A DNA stretch of 64,000 nt from NCBI GenBank assembly GCA_017860345.1, contig JAFNAV010000006.1, positions 1 through 64,000 of the forward strand, read 5' to 3'. A model generated the notes under the pieces. That model worked only from the letters and a program-made list of their open reading frames with translations, had not been told where the DNA came from and made no database searches. A program made the translations under genes and the position numbers. The stretch is from Bacteroidota bacterium. GTDB lineage: Bacteria > Bacteroidota > Bacteroidia > Bacteroidales > Paludibacteraceae. Position 1 is the first letter of the stretch. Each line of letters starts with the position of its first letter. Positions 18,528 through 27,578 of the stretch are shown one piece after another.

Positions 18528-20189
18528 ATGAACATGTTTTGCTTTCAATGTCAGGAAGCAGCCAAGGGAACTGGTTGCGAAATTAAAGGGGTCTGCGGAA
18601 AAACTCCCGAAGTTGCTGTTTTGCAGGATTTATTAGTATATCAGCTTAAAGGTATATCAGTATTAACTAATGAATTGCGGAAGATGGGTGTAGAGGATGA
18701 AAAGGTAAACCGTTTTATAGTTGATGGACTTTTTATGACCATCACTAACGCTAATTTTGATAATCAGCGTTTCGTTGACACCATACGCGAAGGTTTTAAA
18801 CTGAGATCTATGCTCAAAATGGTTTTGGCTTCAAAAGGTGTTGACCCGGAACCGTCGGAACTTACCGACTGGACGGCACTTACACTGACCGAGATGGAGA
18901 CTAAAGCGGCTCAGGTAGGGGTTTTATCTACTAAAAACGAAGATATTCGTTCTTTGCGCGAGCTGGTTATTTACGGATTGAAAGGAATGGCTGCCTATGC
19001 TGAACATGCTTTTAATCTGGGGTATGAAGACCCTGAAATTTACGCTTTTATGCAAAAAGCATTGGTGGATACTACCGATGATACCCTGAGTGCCGAACAG
19101 CTTACTGCGTTGGTTCTCGAAACGGGTAGGGTTGGGGTTACGGCTATGGCCTTATTGGACAATGCTAATACTACTACCTACGGACATCCTGAGATTACCA
19201 AAGTGAGTCTGAATGTACGTAATAATCCGGGGATATTGATTAGCGGTCACGACTTGAAAGATATGGAAGAACTCCTGAAACAAACCGAAGGCACAGGGGT
19301 AGATGTATACACTCACAGCGAGATGCTTCCTGCTAATTATTACCCGGCATTTAAAAAATATGCGCACTTCGCTGGTAATTATGGTGGTGCATGGTGGAGC
19401 CAAACTGCTGATTTTGAAACTTTCAATGGGGTGATACTATTTACAACCAATTGTATAGTTCCGCCCAAAAGCAGTGCTACTTATGCCGACCGTGTATATA
19501 CTACCGGAGCATCGGGTTTTCCGGGATTCAAACATATTGAACATGGTATAAATGGCCAACCCAAAGATTTTTCGTATATGATAGCTCATGCTAAACAATG
19601 TGCTGCTCCAACTCCGATTGAATCGGGCGAGATTGTAGGTGGTTTTGCTCATGAGCAGGTTTTTGCGCTGGCCGATAAGGTGGTTGATGCTGTAAAATCG
19701 GGTGCTATACGTAAGTTCTTTGTTATGGCCGGTTGCGACGGACGCATGAAAAGCCGTAGTTATTATACCGAATTTGCCGAAAAACTACCTAAAGATACGG
19801 TAATATTAACGGCTGGTTGTGCTAAATATCGCTATAATAAATTGCCTTTAGGCGATATAGGTGGCATACCGCGTGTGCTTGATGCCGGACAGTGTAACGA
19901 TAGTTATTCGCTGGCTTTGATTGCGCTAAAACTGAAAGAGGTTTTTGAATTGAACGATATCAATGAACTTCCTATTGCTTACAACATTGCCTGGTACGAA
20001 CAAAAAGCGGTGATTGTGTTGCTTGCGCTTCTTTATTTGGGTGTGAAGAATATTCATCTCGGACCTACATTGCCTGCATTTCTATCACCTAACGTAGCTA
20101 AAGTATTGGTTGATAATTTTGGAATTGCACCTATTGGTAGTGTCGATGAGGATATGAAATTGTTCCTGCCTGAAATGGAGGTGGCGTAA
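18528..20189 (+). CDS. hcp: Hydroxylamine reductase (hybrid-cluster protein)
   Basis: A 553-residue Hcp. The N-terminal cubane ligands are C5, C8, C17 and C23 ([20 protein letters not shown] then C), the spacing of the class I protein of anaerobes such as Desulfovibrio. Later Cys/Glu/His ligands of the hybrid 4Fe-2S-2O cluster are present, for example [14 protein letters not shown] and [12 protein letters not shown]. It reduces hydroxylamine in vitro and nitric oxide to N2O in vivo, protecting against nitrosative stress. It is preceded by its probable electron donor and ended by a strong bidirectional hairpin. Confidence 0.97.
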   Translation: MNMFCFQCQEAAKGTGCEIKGVCGKTPEVAVLQDLLVYQLKGISVLTNELRKMGVEDEKVNRFIVDGLFMTITNANFDNQRFVDTIREGFKLRSMLKMVLASKGVDPEPSELTDWTALTLTEMETKAAQVGVLSTKNEDIRSLRELVIYGLKGMAAYAEHAFNLGYEDPEIYAFMQKALVDTTDDTLSAEQLTALVLETGRVGVTAMALLDNANTTTYGHPEITKVSLNVRNNPGILISGHDLKDMEELLKQTEGTGVDVYTHSEMLPANYYPAFKKYAHFAGNYGGAWWSQTADFETFNGVILFTTNCIVPPKSSATYADRVYTTGASGFPGFKHIEHGINGQPKDFSYMIAHAKQCAAPTPIESGEIVGGFAHEQVFALADKVVDAVKSGAIRKFFVMAGCDGRMKSRSYYTEFAEKLPKDTVILTAGCAKYRYNKLPLGDIGGIPRVLDAGQCNDSYSLALIALKLKEVFELNDINELPIAYNIAWYEQKAVIVLLALLYLGVKNIHLGPTLPAFLSPNVAKVLVDNFGIAPIGSVDEDMKLFLPEMEVA

Positions 20190-20210
20190 TTAATAACTGA
20201 TTTAAAACAA

Positions 20211-20253
20211 AGAGGCAGTATCCACGTAATGTGCGATACTGCCTCTGATTTTT
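20211..20253. terminator. Bidirectional terminator between hcp and oadB
   Basis: AGAGGCAGTATC (20211-20222) and GATACTGCCTCT (20235-20246) are perfect complements, flanked by T on one side and A on the other. It can serve both convergent units. Confidence 0.9.
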
Positions 20254-20267
20254 TATAGAATAATTCC

Positions 20268-21578
20268 TTACGATAGCATGGTAAGTAATATACCAGCAGC
20301 AACTGCCGAGCCAATAACTCCAGCCACGTTTGGTCCCATGGCGTGCATAAGCAGGAAGTTGCCCGGGTCGGTTTCCTGACCCACCACCTGCGATACGCGA
20401 GCTGCCATTGGTACTGCCGATACACCTGCCGAACCGATAAGCGGATTAACTTTGTCTTTGGTAAACAGGTTCATCAGCTTGGCCAATAATACACCACCAG
20501 CAGTACCAAACGAAAACGCTACGATACCGATAGCCAGAATTTCAATGGTCTTCATATTGAGGAAGGCAGATGCTGTAGCTGTAGCCCCAACTGTTATCCC
20601 CAAAAATATGGTGGTTATATTCATTAACTCATTCTGAACGGTTTTGCTCAATCGCTCTACCACACCGCTTTCTTTCAGTAAGTTACCCAACATAAGACTG
20701 CCGATAAGTGGCGCAGCCGGCGGTAACAGAAGCGATACAAAAGCTGTAGCAAAAATCGGGAAAATGATTTTTTCTTTCTTTGATACGATACGCAACTGTT
20801 TCATCCGGATGGCACGTTCTTTTTTGGTGGTAAGTGCCCGCATAATTGGAGGTTGAATAACCGGAACTAATGCCATGTACGAATATGCGGCCACTGCAAT
20901 AGGTCCTAATAGTTCGGGAGCTAACCTGCTCGTTAAGAAAATAGCTGTAGGACCATCTGCTCCACCAATAATACCGATAGATGCAGCTTCGTTAGGCATA
21001 AATCCTAAGCCGATAGCACCAAGATAGGTGGCAAATATACCTAACTGGGCGGCTGCTCCGAGAAGTAAACTTTTGGGGTTGGCAAGCATAGGGCCAAAGT
21101 CGGTCATTGCACCTACACCAATAAAGATGATACAAGGGTAAATTCCTAATTTAACACCTAAATAAAGGTAATCCAGCAAACCGGCGTTGTTTACAAATAT
21201 ATCCCAATGTACATGTCCTCCTTCGAACAATGAGGGATTGTAAAGCCCGGCACCTGGCAGATTTGTAAGCAACATCCCAAACGCAATTGGTAGTAGCAAT
21301 AAAGGCTCAAACTGCTTTACAATAGCCAGATACAAAAGCAGACACGCCACAAATATCATAAGCAACGTCTGCCAGTTAAGATTTGCAAAGCCTGTGCCAT
21401 CAACAAAATTTATAAAACTTTCTTCGATAAATGCTAATCCTGACGTTGGTTCCTGCACCTGAGTATTAGTTACGGTGGTGGTATCGGAGGCTACAGGAGC
21501 CTCCTGAGCCCAAACCCTTGTCGTAATACTTGTCGACAGGAAAGCAATCAGTATAAAAATATATTTAATTGTCTTCAT
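20268..21578 (-). CDS. oadB: Na+-translocating decarboxylase beta subunit
   Basis: A 436-residue membrane subunit that uses decarboxylation of carboxybiotin to export Na+. The core signature [20 protein letters not shown], with the essential Asp, lies at about residues 200-220, followed by [13 protein letters not shown]. Several hydrophobic segments fit the OadB/MmdB/GcdB fold. The N-terminus is odd: about 25 residues resembling a cleavable signal peptide (ending RVWAQ), then a polar segment of about 25 residues before the first family helix. It is the last gene of the mce-mmdA-oadG-carrier operon, 27 bp after the carrier. Confidence 0.95.
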   Translation of the reverse strand: MKTIKYIFILIAFLSTSITTRVWAQEAPVASDTTTVTNTQVQEPTSGLAFIEESFINFVDGTGFANLNWQTLLMIFVACLLLYLAIVKQFEPLLLLPIAFGMLLTNLPGAGLYNPSLFEGGHVHWDIFVNNAGLLDYLYLGVKLGIYPCIIFIGVGAMTDFGPMLANPKSLLLGAAAQLGIFATYLGAIGLGFMPNEAASIGIIGGADGPTAIFLTSRLAPELLGPIAVAAYSYMALVPVIQPPIMRALTTKKERAIRMKQLRIVSKKEKIIFPIFATAFVSLLLPPAAPLIGSLMLGNLLKESGVVERLSKTVQNELMNITTIFLGITVGATATASAFLNMKTIEILAIGIVAFSFGTAGGVLLAKLMNLFTKDKVNPLIGSAGVSAVPMAARVSQVVGQETDPGNFLLMHAMGPNVAGVIGSAVAAGILLTMLS

Positions 21579-21605
21579 TATTCATTTTCTGTTTTTAACA
21601 AGTAA

Positions 21606-22331
21606 TTACTCCATGTCGAACAGTACATCGTCCTGCATCACCGTTTGTCCGGGTTGAACATGCACGGTTTTTACCACAGCATCTCTTTCGGAAAGAATAT
21701 TGTTTTCCATTTTCATGGATTCAAGTGTCATTAGCAGGTCGCCACGCTTTACGCTTTGTCCGGCTTTAACGGCTACTTTCAATACACTTCCGGGCAGCGG
21801 CGATTTTACTGCTTTAGTTCCACCCTGCGATTTTGCCGGAGCTGGTGTAGCGGGAGCTGGAGCCGGTTCTGCTTTGGCAGCTACCGGTGCAGCTGGTGCG
21901 GCTACTACTGCTTCTTCAGTACCTTCAAAGTCGATAAGTACATCGTCCTGCATCACTGTTTGTCCAGGCTGAACATGTACATTGCGGATTATTCCATCAT
22001 TTTCAGCCAAAATGTTGTTCTCCATCTTCATCGACTCCATGGTCATCAGCAGATCTCCACGTTTTACATTTTGCCCTGCTTTTACCAACACCTTCATAAT
22101 GCTTCCGGGTAGCGGAGCTTTGATGGCACTTGCCATCACCGTGCTTTTAGGCGAAACTATTGGTGCTACTTTACCGGCTGGTTTACGGTTGATGGTTGAT
22201 ACTTTTTCTTGCTTTTCAATCTCTACCGTAAAAGGAGTGCCATTTACTTCAATTTCGGCAACGTTTTTTTCTATCTCGTTTACAGATACTTCGAATTCGC
22301 TTCCGTTTATTTTAAATTTGAATTTCTTCAT
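21606..22331 (-). CDS. Biotin carrier with two tandem biotinyl domains
   Basis: A 241-residue carrier subunit. Residues ~70-137 and ~175-241 are two near-identical biotinyl domains. Each has the target ESMKMEN, so K102 and K207 should be biotinylated, and each ends with HVQPGQTVMQDDVL. An Ala/Pro-rich flexible linker (residues ~144-168) joins them, and residues 1-60 form the usual N-terminal region. Carriers of this family normally have one such domain. It should shuttle carboxyl groups from the carboxyltransferase to OadB. Six bp separate it from oadG upstream. Confidence 0.95.
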   Translation of the reverse strand: MKKFKFKINGSEFEVSVNEIEKNVAEIEVNGTPFTVEIEKQEKVSTINRKPAGKVAPIVSPKSTVMASAIKAPLPGSIMKVLVKAGQNVKRGDLLMTMESMKMENNILAENDGIIRNVHVQPGQTVMQDDVLIDFEGTEEAVVAAPAAPVAAKAEPAPAPATPAPAKSQGGTKAVKSPLPGSVLKVAVKAGQSVKRGDLLMTLESMKMENNILSERDAVVKTVHVQPGQTVMQDDVLFDME

Positions 22332-22336
22332 AATGA

Positions 22337-22711
22337 TTATTTTACCAAGTTATTTAAACCATAAATTTTTGAACTCCACGGCGAATAGCGTCTCTCTACG
22401 GTTTTAATCGTTATTACCGTGCTTTCTTCGTCGTGCACTTCGGCATAATACAAGTGCAATGCCATAGCGATGGCTGCACTGTAATTGGCCGACAGGTGAT
22501 CTTCTTCATATTCCTCTTCCTGCTCAATAGCTTCGGGGTTCTGAATTGTTTCATTGGTTTTCTTTTGCTTTGGTACCCTGACCTTTGGAGCCACGGCTTT
22601 GCTGAACAAACTCAGCACAATTACAAGCATGATAAGCAATACGAAAACCATTCCAAGTCCGAAACCTACTATATCGAGGGCATTTGCCCAATCAATTTTT
22701 GTTAAAATCAT
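22337..22711 (-). CDS. oadG: OadG-family decarboxylase gamma subunit
   Basis: A 124-residue single-pass membrane protein. One hydrophobic helix (residues ~14-38, GFGLGMVFVLLIMLVIVLSL) is followed by a basic stretch and a charged acidic linker (EQEEEYEEDH), then a C-terminal segment with YSPWSSKIYGL. The gamma subunit anchors and assembles the decarboxylase at the membrane. The conserved C-terminal part AAIAMALHLYYAEVHDEES resembles the family in Bacteroidota. It lies 9 bp after mmdA and 5 bp before the carrier gene. Confidence 0.9.
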   Translation of the reverse strand: MILTKIDWANALDIVGFGLGMVFVLLIMLVIVLSLFSKAVAPKVRVPKQKKTNETIQNPEAIEQEEEYEEDHLSANYSAAIAMALHLYYAEVHDEESTVITIKTVERRYSPWSSKIYGLNNLVK

Positions 22712-22720
22712 GGTTCTGAA

Positions 22721-24280
22721 TTATAAAGGAATATTTGAATGTTTCTTAAGCGGATTAACCACTTTCTTGGTTTGAAGTGCCTGGAACGCACGAATTACGC
22801 GGAAGCGTGTATTTCTTGGTTCTATTACATCGTCGATATAACCATAAGAAGCTGCCATGTAAGGATTTGCGAATTTCACTTTGTATTCTGTAACCTTTTC
22901 GTCGATAAATTTGGCTTTTTCTTCGGCGTCGGTGATGGCGGCTATTGCACGTCCTTCGAGTACTTCGATAGCTCCGGCAGCGCCCATTACCGCAATTTCG
23001 GCTGTTGGCCATGCATAGTTAAAGTCGCCACGTAATTGTTTACAGCTCATCACATCATGAGCACCTCCGTACGATTTACGAAGCGTTACGGTAACCTTTG
23101 GCACGGTAGCTTCGCCGTATGCGAACATCAGCTTTGCTCCGTGAGTAATGATACCTGCATATTCCTGACCCGAGCCCGGGAGAAAGCCGGGTACATCTAC
23201 AAGCGTAAGAATAGGGATATTGAAAGCGTCGCAGAAGCGTACAAACCGAGCTGCTTTACGCGATGCATCACAGTCGAGAACTCCTGCCAGAAAGTTTGGC
23301 TGGTTAGCAATAATCCCTGTAGATATACCGTTGAAGCGCGCAAATCCTACTATGATATTTCGGGCATAATCGGCATGTACTTCGAGGAATTTTCCGCAAT
23401 CTACAATTCCGGAAATTATCGACTTCATGTCGTAAGGCATATTCGGATTATCCGGTATTATCGTGTTTAGCGCATCTTCCAGTCGGTTAATTGGGTCGTT
23501 GCAATCTTCAATCGGAGCTTCTTCCAGGTTGTTTTGAGGTAGATAAGAAATAAGCTCGCGAATGGTTTGAATACCGGTTTGTTCGTCGGGTACCCGGAAG
23601 TGTGACACTCCTGATTTGCGGGCATGTACATCAGCACCACCCAGATTTTCGGTAGTGATATCTTCGCCGGTTACCGATTTTACAACTTTAGGTCCGGTAA
23701 CAAACATGTACGCATTTTCTTCGCTCATCAGGATAAAGTCGGTCAGGGCAGGGGAATATACTGCTCCACCGGCACAAGGACCAAAAATGGCCGAAATCTG
23801 GGGAATAACTCCCGATGCCAGGATATTGCGTTCAAAAATTTCGGCATATCCGGCCAGCGAAGTAACACCTTCCTGTATACGTGCGCCTCCCGAGTCGTTG
23901 ATACCTACCACCGGAGCGCCCATTTTCATGGCCATATCCATAACTTTGCAAATTTTCAAAGCCATGGTTTCCGACAGCGAACCACCGAATACGGTAAAGT
24001 CCTGCGCAAACACAAAAACTGTGCGGCCATCAATAGTTCCGTGACCGGTAATTACACCATCGCCCAGATATTTCTCTTTTTCCAGTCCGAAGTTGTTGCA
24101 ACGGTGTGTAACGAACATATCCAGTTCTTCAAAACTGCCTTCATCCAACAACATATGGATACGTTCGCGGGCTGTGAATTTACCTTTGGCATGCTGAGCC
24201 GCAATTCTTTTCTCTCCACCACCTAACTTGGCCTGTACACGCAGGTCAATCAGATTTTTTACTTTTTTTTGATTTTCCAT
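22721..24280 (-). CDS. mmdA: Methylmalonyl-CoA decarboxylase/propionyl-CoA carboxylase carboxyltransferase subunit
   Basis: A 519-residue acyl-CoA carboxyltransferase with two crotonase-like halves. The acyl-CoA-binding oxyanion motif is GPCAGGAVYSPAL in the N-half, and the carboxybiotin motif is near SYGGAHDVM in the C-half, with VDVPGFLPG and AVMGAAGAIEVL between and after. With Mce upstream and OadG, carrier and OadB downstream, it most likely takes the carboxyl from (S)-methylmalonyl-CoA, giving propionyl-CoA. It is 93 bp after mce. No biotin carboxylase gene is in this operon, which favours the decarboxylase role. Confidence 0.96.
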   Translation of the reverse strand: MENQKKVKNLIDLRVQAKLGGGEKRIAAQHAKGKFTARERIHMLLDEGSFEELDMFVTHRCNNFGLEKEKYLGDGVITGHGTIDGRTVFVFAQDFTVFGGSLSETMALKICKVMDMAMKMGAPVVGINDSGGARIQEGVTSLAGYAEIFERNILASGVIPQISAIFGPCAGGAVYSPALTDFILMSEENAYMFVTGPKVVKSVTGEDITTENLGGADVHARKSGVSHFRVPDEQTGIQTIRELISYLPQNNLEEAPIEDCNDPINRLEDALNTIIPDNPNMPYDMKSIISGIVDCGKFLEVHADYARNIIVGFARFNGISTGIIANQPNFLAGVLDCDASRKAARFVRFCDAFNIPILTLVDVPGFLPGSGQEYAGIITHGAKLMFAYGEATVPKVTVTLRKSYGGAHDVMSCKQLRGDFNYAWPTAEIAVMGAAGAIEVLEGRAIAAITDAEEKAKFIDEKVTEYKVKFANPYMAASYGYIDDVIEPRNTRFRVIRAFQALQTKKVVNPLKKHSNIPL

Positions 24281-24373
24281 TTGATAAAATATTTATAATA
24301 TCCGTAGCAACCACAACAGGATCACGTGCCGTATTGCTTCGCAACGAATGATTTTTTTTTCAGTGTGGATTGA

Positions 24374-24784
24374 TTATTTTCCGGGGTCTTCGCAGAGTTC
24401 TGTAAGCACTCCGAAGGTTGATTTTGGATGAAGAAATGCGATGTTTAAACCTTCAGCGCCTTTGCGGGGTGCTTTGTCGATAAGCGCAACGCCTTTTTCT
24501 GCTACCAAATCCAGAGTTTCCTGCAAACCTTGTACGGCAAATGCTACATGGTGAACTCCTTCGCCTTTTTTCTCGATAAATTTGCCAACAGGTCCTTCTG
24601 GATCGGTCGATTCAAGCAATTCTATCTTGGTTTGTCCAACTTTGAAGAATGCAGTTTTTACTTTTTGCTCGGCTACTTCTTCTACTGCGTAACATTTTAA
24701 ACCTAATACATTTTCGTAATAAGGAATTGCAGTTTCAAGGCTTTTTACGGCTATTCCCAGGTGTTCGATGTGAGTTAAATTCAT
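24374..24784 (-). CDS. mce: Methylmalonyl-CoA epimerase
   Basis: A 136-residue protein of the glyoxalase/vicinal-oxygen-chelate fold. It interconverts (R)- and (S)-methylmalonyl-CoA. Metal ligands are visible in THIEHLGIAVKS (His8), EGVHHVAFAV and the C-terminal LTELCE. Length is standard. It is the first gene of the decarboxylase operon, directly behind a promoter and a 24-bp palindrome, so it links methylmalonyl-CoA mutase (not in the window) to the Na+ pump. Confidence 0.96.
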   Translation of the reverse strand: MNLTHIEHLGIAVKSLETAIPYYENVLGLKCYAVEEVAEQKVKTAFFKVGQTKIELLESTDPEGPVGKFIEKKGEGVHHVAFAVQGLQETLDLVAEKGVALIDKAPRKGAEGLNIAFLHPKSTFGVLTELCEDPGK

Positions 24785-24831
24785 AATTTCTTTATTTTAT
24801 TTTGTGATTAATACAATTGTGAAAATCGATC

Positions 24832-24855
24832 AATTAAAGAAATATTTCTTTAATT
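24832..24855. promoter_or_regulatory. Palindromic operator of the mce-mmd operon
   Basis: A perfect 24-bp palindrome, AATTAAAGAAAT followed by ATTTCTTTAATT. It sits just downstream of the expected transcription start, a repressor-like place. The same sequence with one change lies before the oadA-like gene at 61635-61658. Confidence 0.75.
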
Positions 24856-24868
24856 TTTTATTTTGCCG

Positions 24869-24900
24869 CAAAATTACTACAAATATTCTTCATTATCAAC
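24869..24900 (-). promoter_or_regulatory. Promoter of the mce-mmd operon
   Basis: On the minus strand GTTG (24900-24897), a 20-nt spacer and TAATTTTG (24876-24869) fit the Bacteroidota promoter, with one mismatch in the -33 box. Confidence 0.6.
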
Positions 24901-25185
24901 GAAATATGCAATTAATTTTGATATTTTTTCTTGATATTGATAATCAATATGATAGCAAAATTGTGAAAATTTTTAAATTATTTTAACTGCACAATGTCTG
25001 TTGAGATGTGCAGCTAAATGTGTTATTTAGGGTAATTTTTTTTGCTGGAATTAACAAGCAGGAAACTGAGGACTATTTTTAGTTTTAATGTGCTATAAAG
25101 TTACTAAAAATGATGGGAAAGATGTAAGCTCGAAAATATAAAATTATGAAAGAATGCTTAATATTATGTGAGGATGGCCTGAAAT

Positions 25186-25545
25186 TTATTGTATCAAAAC
25201 TTTTAAGGCTTCGTCAGTGGTAGAAACAAAATTTATGAATTTTCTTTTATTGCTCTCATAGATAAAATCGGTCAGACTTTTTGACTCATATTGTTCAAAA
25301 TGGCCAACAATGGCCAATCGTACTCCGTAGGTAGTAAATTTCTGGAGAATTTCGCCTGCCATGCCTGTGCGCAAATCAAAAAAGAGAGGGTGAATGTTTT
25401 TGGCATACAAAATCACAGCATCAGCATCCTGATACCGGCAGTTTATCATAATGTCGAACGCATCATCGGTAGTGTTAATAAGAAGCGTCTCAGATTCTAA
25501 TAAGGCTATTTTGGGGTTATTCTCGTTAATAAATGATATCTCCAT
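25186..25545 (-). CDS. DUF4180 family protein
   Basis: A 119-residue protein of unknown function. The block FFDLRTGMAGEILQKFTTYGVRLAIVGHF and the ending LTDFIYESNKRKFINFVSTTDEAL are the family signature. It has no signal peptide or membrane segment. Family members are cytoplasmic and scattered in many bacteria; no activity is established. It is followed upstream by the SRPBCC gene on the same strand with an 81-bp gap, so the two may be co-expressed. Confidence 0.85.
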   Translation of the reverse strand: MEISFINENNPKIALLESETLLINTTDDAFDIMINCRYQDADAVILYAKNIHPLFFDLRTGMAGEILQKFTTYGVRLAIVGHFEQYESKSLTDFIYESNKRKFINFVSTTDEALKVLIQ

Positions 25546-25626
25546 ACAATGATATTTATAGAACTAATTTTCAATTATTTACACTTTGCCAACCAGGTCT
25601 TAAAAAAAAACAATACACGATAAAGA

Positions 25627-26169
25627 TTATTCGTTTTCCAGAATTGTTTTTAATTTATTTAATCCGAATTCAAAATCGCCTCCTATCATTTTATCAAAAT
25701 CAAGAAACAGAAGCATAATATTGGTTGGGTAGGGCATTTTGCCATCGAAACCCCACTTTACAAGCGTTTTGTTTGTGCCGATGCTGTCGATAGTCATGTG
25801 AGCCATATTGGTATCTTCCATTGGTTCTTTAAATCGCAATTCGTAATCAATGCGTTTTCCGGGTTGAATTCTGATAATTTCCTGTTCGCCTGCTCCTACG
25901 TTTTTATCTTTACTTTTCCATGCCGAAACAAAGCCTACTGTACCATCCACACCTCTGAAAGTTTTTTCCATGGCAGGGTCAGAATTAGCCCATTTACTAT
26001 AGTTGTTTTGATTTTTGAGTAATACCACATAGTTGTATACTTCATGCGCAGATTTGTTTATGACAATTTGTTTTTCAACTGCATAATCAGATTTTACAAA
26101 CAATGCAACAACTAACGCCAACGCTATAGCAGATGCTACAACAATTAAAATCCATTTAAGTGTTTTCAT
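25627..26169 (-). CDS. Membrane-anchored SRPBCC/START-like protein
   Basis: A 180-residue protein. One N-terminal hydrophobic helix (residues ~5-26) is followed by a START-like lipid- or ligand-binding domain with KSAHEVYNYVVLLKNQNNYSKWA and later KTLVKWGFDGKMPYPTNIMLL. Such SRPBCC proteins are often called polyketide cyclase-like, but few have known ligands. The helix probably anchors it facing the periplasm. The hairpin repeat at 26253-26292 separates it from the first toxin-antitoxin module. Confidence 0.82.
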   Translation of the reverse strand: MKTLKWILIVVASAIALALVVALFVKSDYAVEKQIVINKSAHEVYNYVVLLKNQNNYSKWANSDPAMEKTFRGVDGTVGFVSAWKSKDKNVGAGEQEIIRIQPGKRIDYELRFKEPMEDTNMAHMTIDSIGTNKTLVKWGFDGKMPYPTNIMLLFLDFDKMIGGDFEFGLNKLKTILENE

Positions 26170-26252
26170 AAATACCAGTTTAATTCATTAATAATGTGTT
26201 TGTTTTATAACAAAATGATTTCCAAATATGTTCAGGTGCCTTTTTGTAAACC

Positions 26253-26292
26253 AAAAACTCCCCGATAAGCCATTAGCCTACCGGGGAGTTTT
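26253..26292. repeat. Hairpin repeat, copy 1
   Basis: AAAACTCCCCG and CGGGGAGTTTT form the stem, with the loop ATAAGCCATTAGCCTAC. The loop as well as the stem matches the copies at 27579-27616 and 29155-29193. This copy can also terminate the AbiEii-like gene. Confidence 0.9.
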
Positions 26293-26307
26293 AGTGTAAT
26301 TGTGTTT

Positions 26308-26958
26308 TTATAATCTGCCCTCAATCATTTCCTCTAAATCGAGTTTTATTATTTCCCAGTATTTGCCACGAAGGCAAATCGGGTCAGGTTCATTGTCGGC
26401 GTACGTGAAGTTTGTTAGTTGACTTACAACGGAATTCGTATCAAAATACGGGTATTTTTGGAGGTATAGTTCAAGCATTGTATCAAAATTGATATGGTAT
26501 AATAATTCAGACAGATCCCAAAAATCTTTTTTTCTACCACCGTTCGAAATTATTTCTAATTTCATAAGCACCACATCTTTTATATCAGCCATTCTGATGT
26601 GGTCAATTTCCACAGGAGGGAAAATAAACGAGTCGCAATAAAATAAATCCAGCTTCACCAGCTCTGCGGCAGAATGGCCTACCAAATAGGAAAGTCCAAA
26701 CCCTTTGTTGTCGGGCTTGTTTCCAATAACAACCGGATAGTTTTTAACGAGTTTGTTATAAACAGGAATAAAATCAATACTTCCGTATTCAGCATCAGTA
26801 AACAAATCAATATCTACCGAAACTCTATGACCAAGTTGCAAACTAAGGGCTGTTCCACCTACCAGCCGGAAAGCATCTAATTCGTCCCACGTGATTATTT
26901 CACGGAGGATGTGTAGTAGGGTCGCTGAGGTGGTTTCTGTATGGAGTTTTGATAGCAT
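26308..26958 (-). CDS. AbiEii-like nucleotidyltransferase toxin
   Basis: A 216-residue protein of the AbiEii/AbiGii nucleotidyltransferase family. The polymerase-beta-like signature is clear: VGGTALSLQLGHR followed by SVDIDLF, with D49 and D51 as the probable metal ligands. A later KDVVLMKLEIISNGGRKKDFWDL segment is also typical. Such proteins are toxins of abortive-infection or type IV toxin-antitoxin systems. Its start overlaps the end of the XRE gene by 64 bp in another frame, which implies translational coupling. Function as a toxin is inferred from family and pairing. Confidence 0.87.
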   Translation of the reverse strand: MLSKLHTETTSATLLHILREIITWDELDAFRLVGGTALSLQLGHRVSVDIDLFTDAEYGSIDFIPVYNKLVKNYPVVIGNKPDNKGFGLSYLVGHSAAELVKLDLFYCDSFIFPPVEIDHIRMADIKDVVLMKLEIISNGGRKKDFWDLSELLYHINFDTMLELYLQKYPYFDTNSVVSQLTNFTYADNEPDPICLRGKYWEIIKLDLEEMIEGRL

Positions 26959-27482
26959 GATATAGAGTTTTTATCAATACCAAGATATGTTTCGGCGTTC
27001 TCAATGGCGGTATAAAGCAAACTATGAGCTGTTTGTATTGTATTTATAACCTCTTTTTTTCCATAAAACCGAATAATTTCGTCAATATCGCTTTCGCTAC
27101 CCCGCTCAAAAACCCGTTGTATAATTGCTTTTTTATAGCGTATCCAGTCCATTTTTCCAAAGTCGGTATCCCAGAAAATAGCTTTACTGATTGTTGGCAA
27201 ATCCGAATTTGGTGCAAACTGACGGTTACTTTTTTCTTTGGTTATATCATAATAAGTTTGTAAAACCATAAAATAACCATCTTCCATTCCAAAGTACCTA
27301 TCAAGTTTCAGCGATAATTTTGGAGTAATAGCGCGCGTACCTTTGCAAATATAACTAATCATTTGAGGCAATTCGTTTATTGATGCTGCCAATTCTGCTT
27401 TTTTTATTTTTCGCAAACGCAGTTCACGCTCCAAAATTACTCCCGGAGGAACGCCTTTTATTTTATTTATTGGAGGTAACAT
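26895..27482 (-). CDS. XRE-HTH protein with DUF6922-like C-terminus, putative antitoxin
   Basis: A 195-residue protein. Residues ~10-65 hold a HigA-like helix-turn-helix (PPGVILERELRLRKIKKAEL, then AASINELPQMISYICKGTR). Residues ~95-145 (FWDTDFGKMDWIRYKKAIIQ, then RVFERGSESDIDEIIRFYG) resemble the DUF6922 segment that accompanies AbiEii-like toxins. It is probably antitoxin and self-repressor of the pair. I start at ATG 27482, preceded by a purine-poor leader of about 30 nt; the frame is open to a TTG at 27530, but that lies within the promoter. Confidence 0.8.
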   Translation of the reverse strand: MLPPINKIKGVPPGVILERELRLRKIKKAELAASINELPQMISYICKGTRAITPKLSLKLDRYFGMEDGYFMVLQTYYDITKEKSNRQFAPNSDLPTISKAIFWDTDFGKMDWIRYKKAIIQRVFERGSESDIDEIIRFYGKKEVINTIQTAHSLLYTAIENAETYLGIDKNSISCYQNSIQKPPQRPYYTSSVK

Positions 27483-27519
27483 ATTAGTATCTAAACGAAA
27501 AACATTCTGTACTGAAGTA

Positions 27520-27550
27520 CAAATGTACAAAACTTATTTAAATCAACAAA
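27520..27550 (-). promoter_or_regulatory. Promoter of the XRE-AbiEii module
   Basis: TTTG (27550-27547), a 19-nt spacer and TACATTTG (27527-27520) on the minus strand match the Bacteroidota consensus well. Short GTAC repeats around 27510-27528 could be an operator for the XRE protein. Confidence 0.72.
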
Positions 27551-27578
27551 TTTGTTTAGTAATTTGTTGGGGTAAACA

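Larger units (their letters stand above)
24785..25185. other. A+T-rich intergenic region upstream of mce
   Basis: About 400 bases. The part next to mce carries the operator and promoter listed at 24832-24900. From about 24900 to 25185 I see only A+T-rich sequence, with no gene or strong hairpin; a terminator for the DUF4180 gene would be expected on the opposite side. Confidence 0.6.

Noticed and set aside
23624-24226. A 200-codon open frame antisense to mmdA
   Set aside because: The mmdA reading has clear carboxyltransferase motifs; the antisense product is unlike any family and has no start signals.
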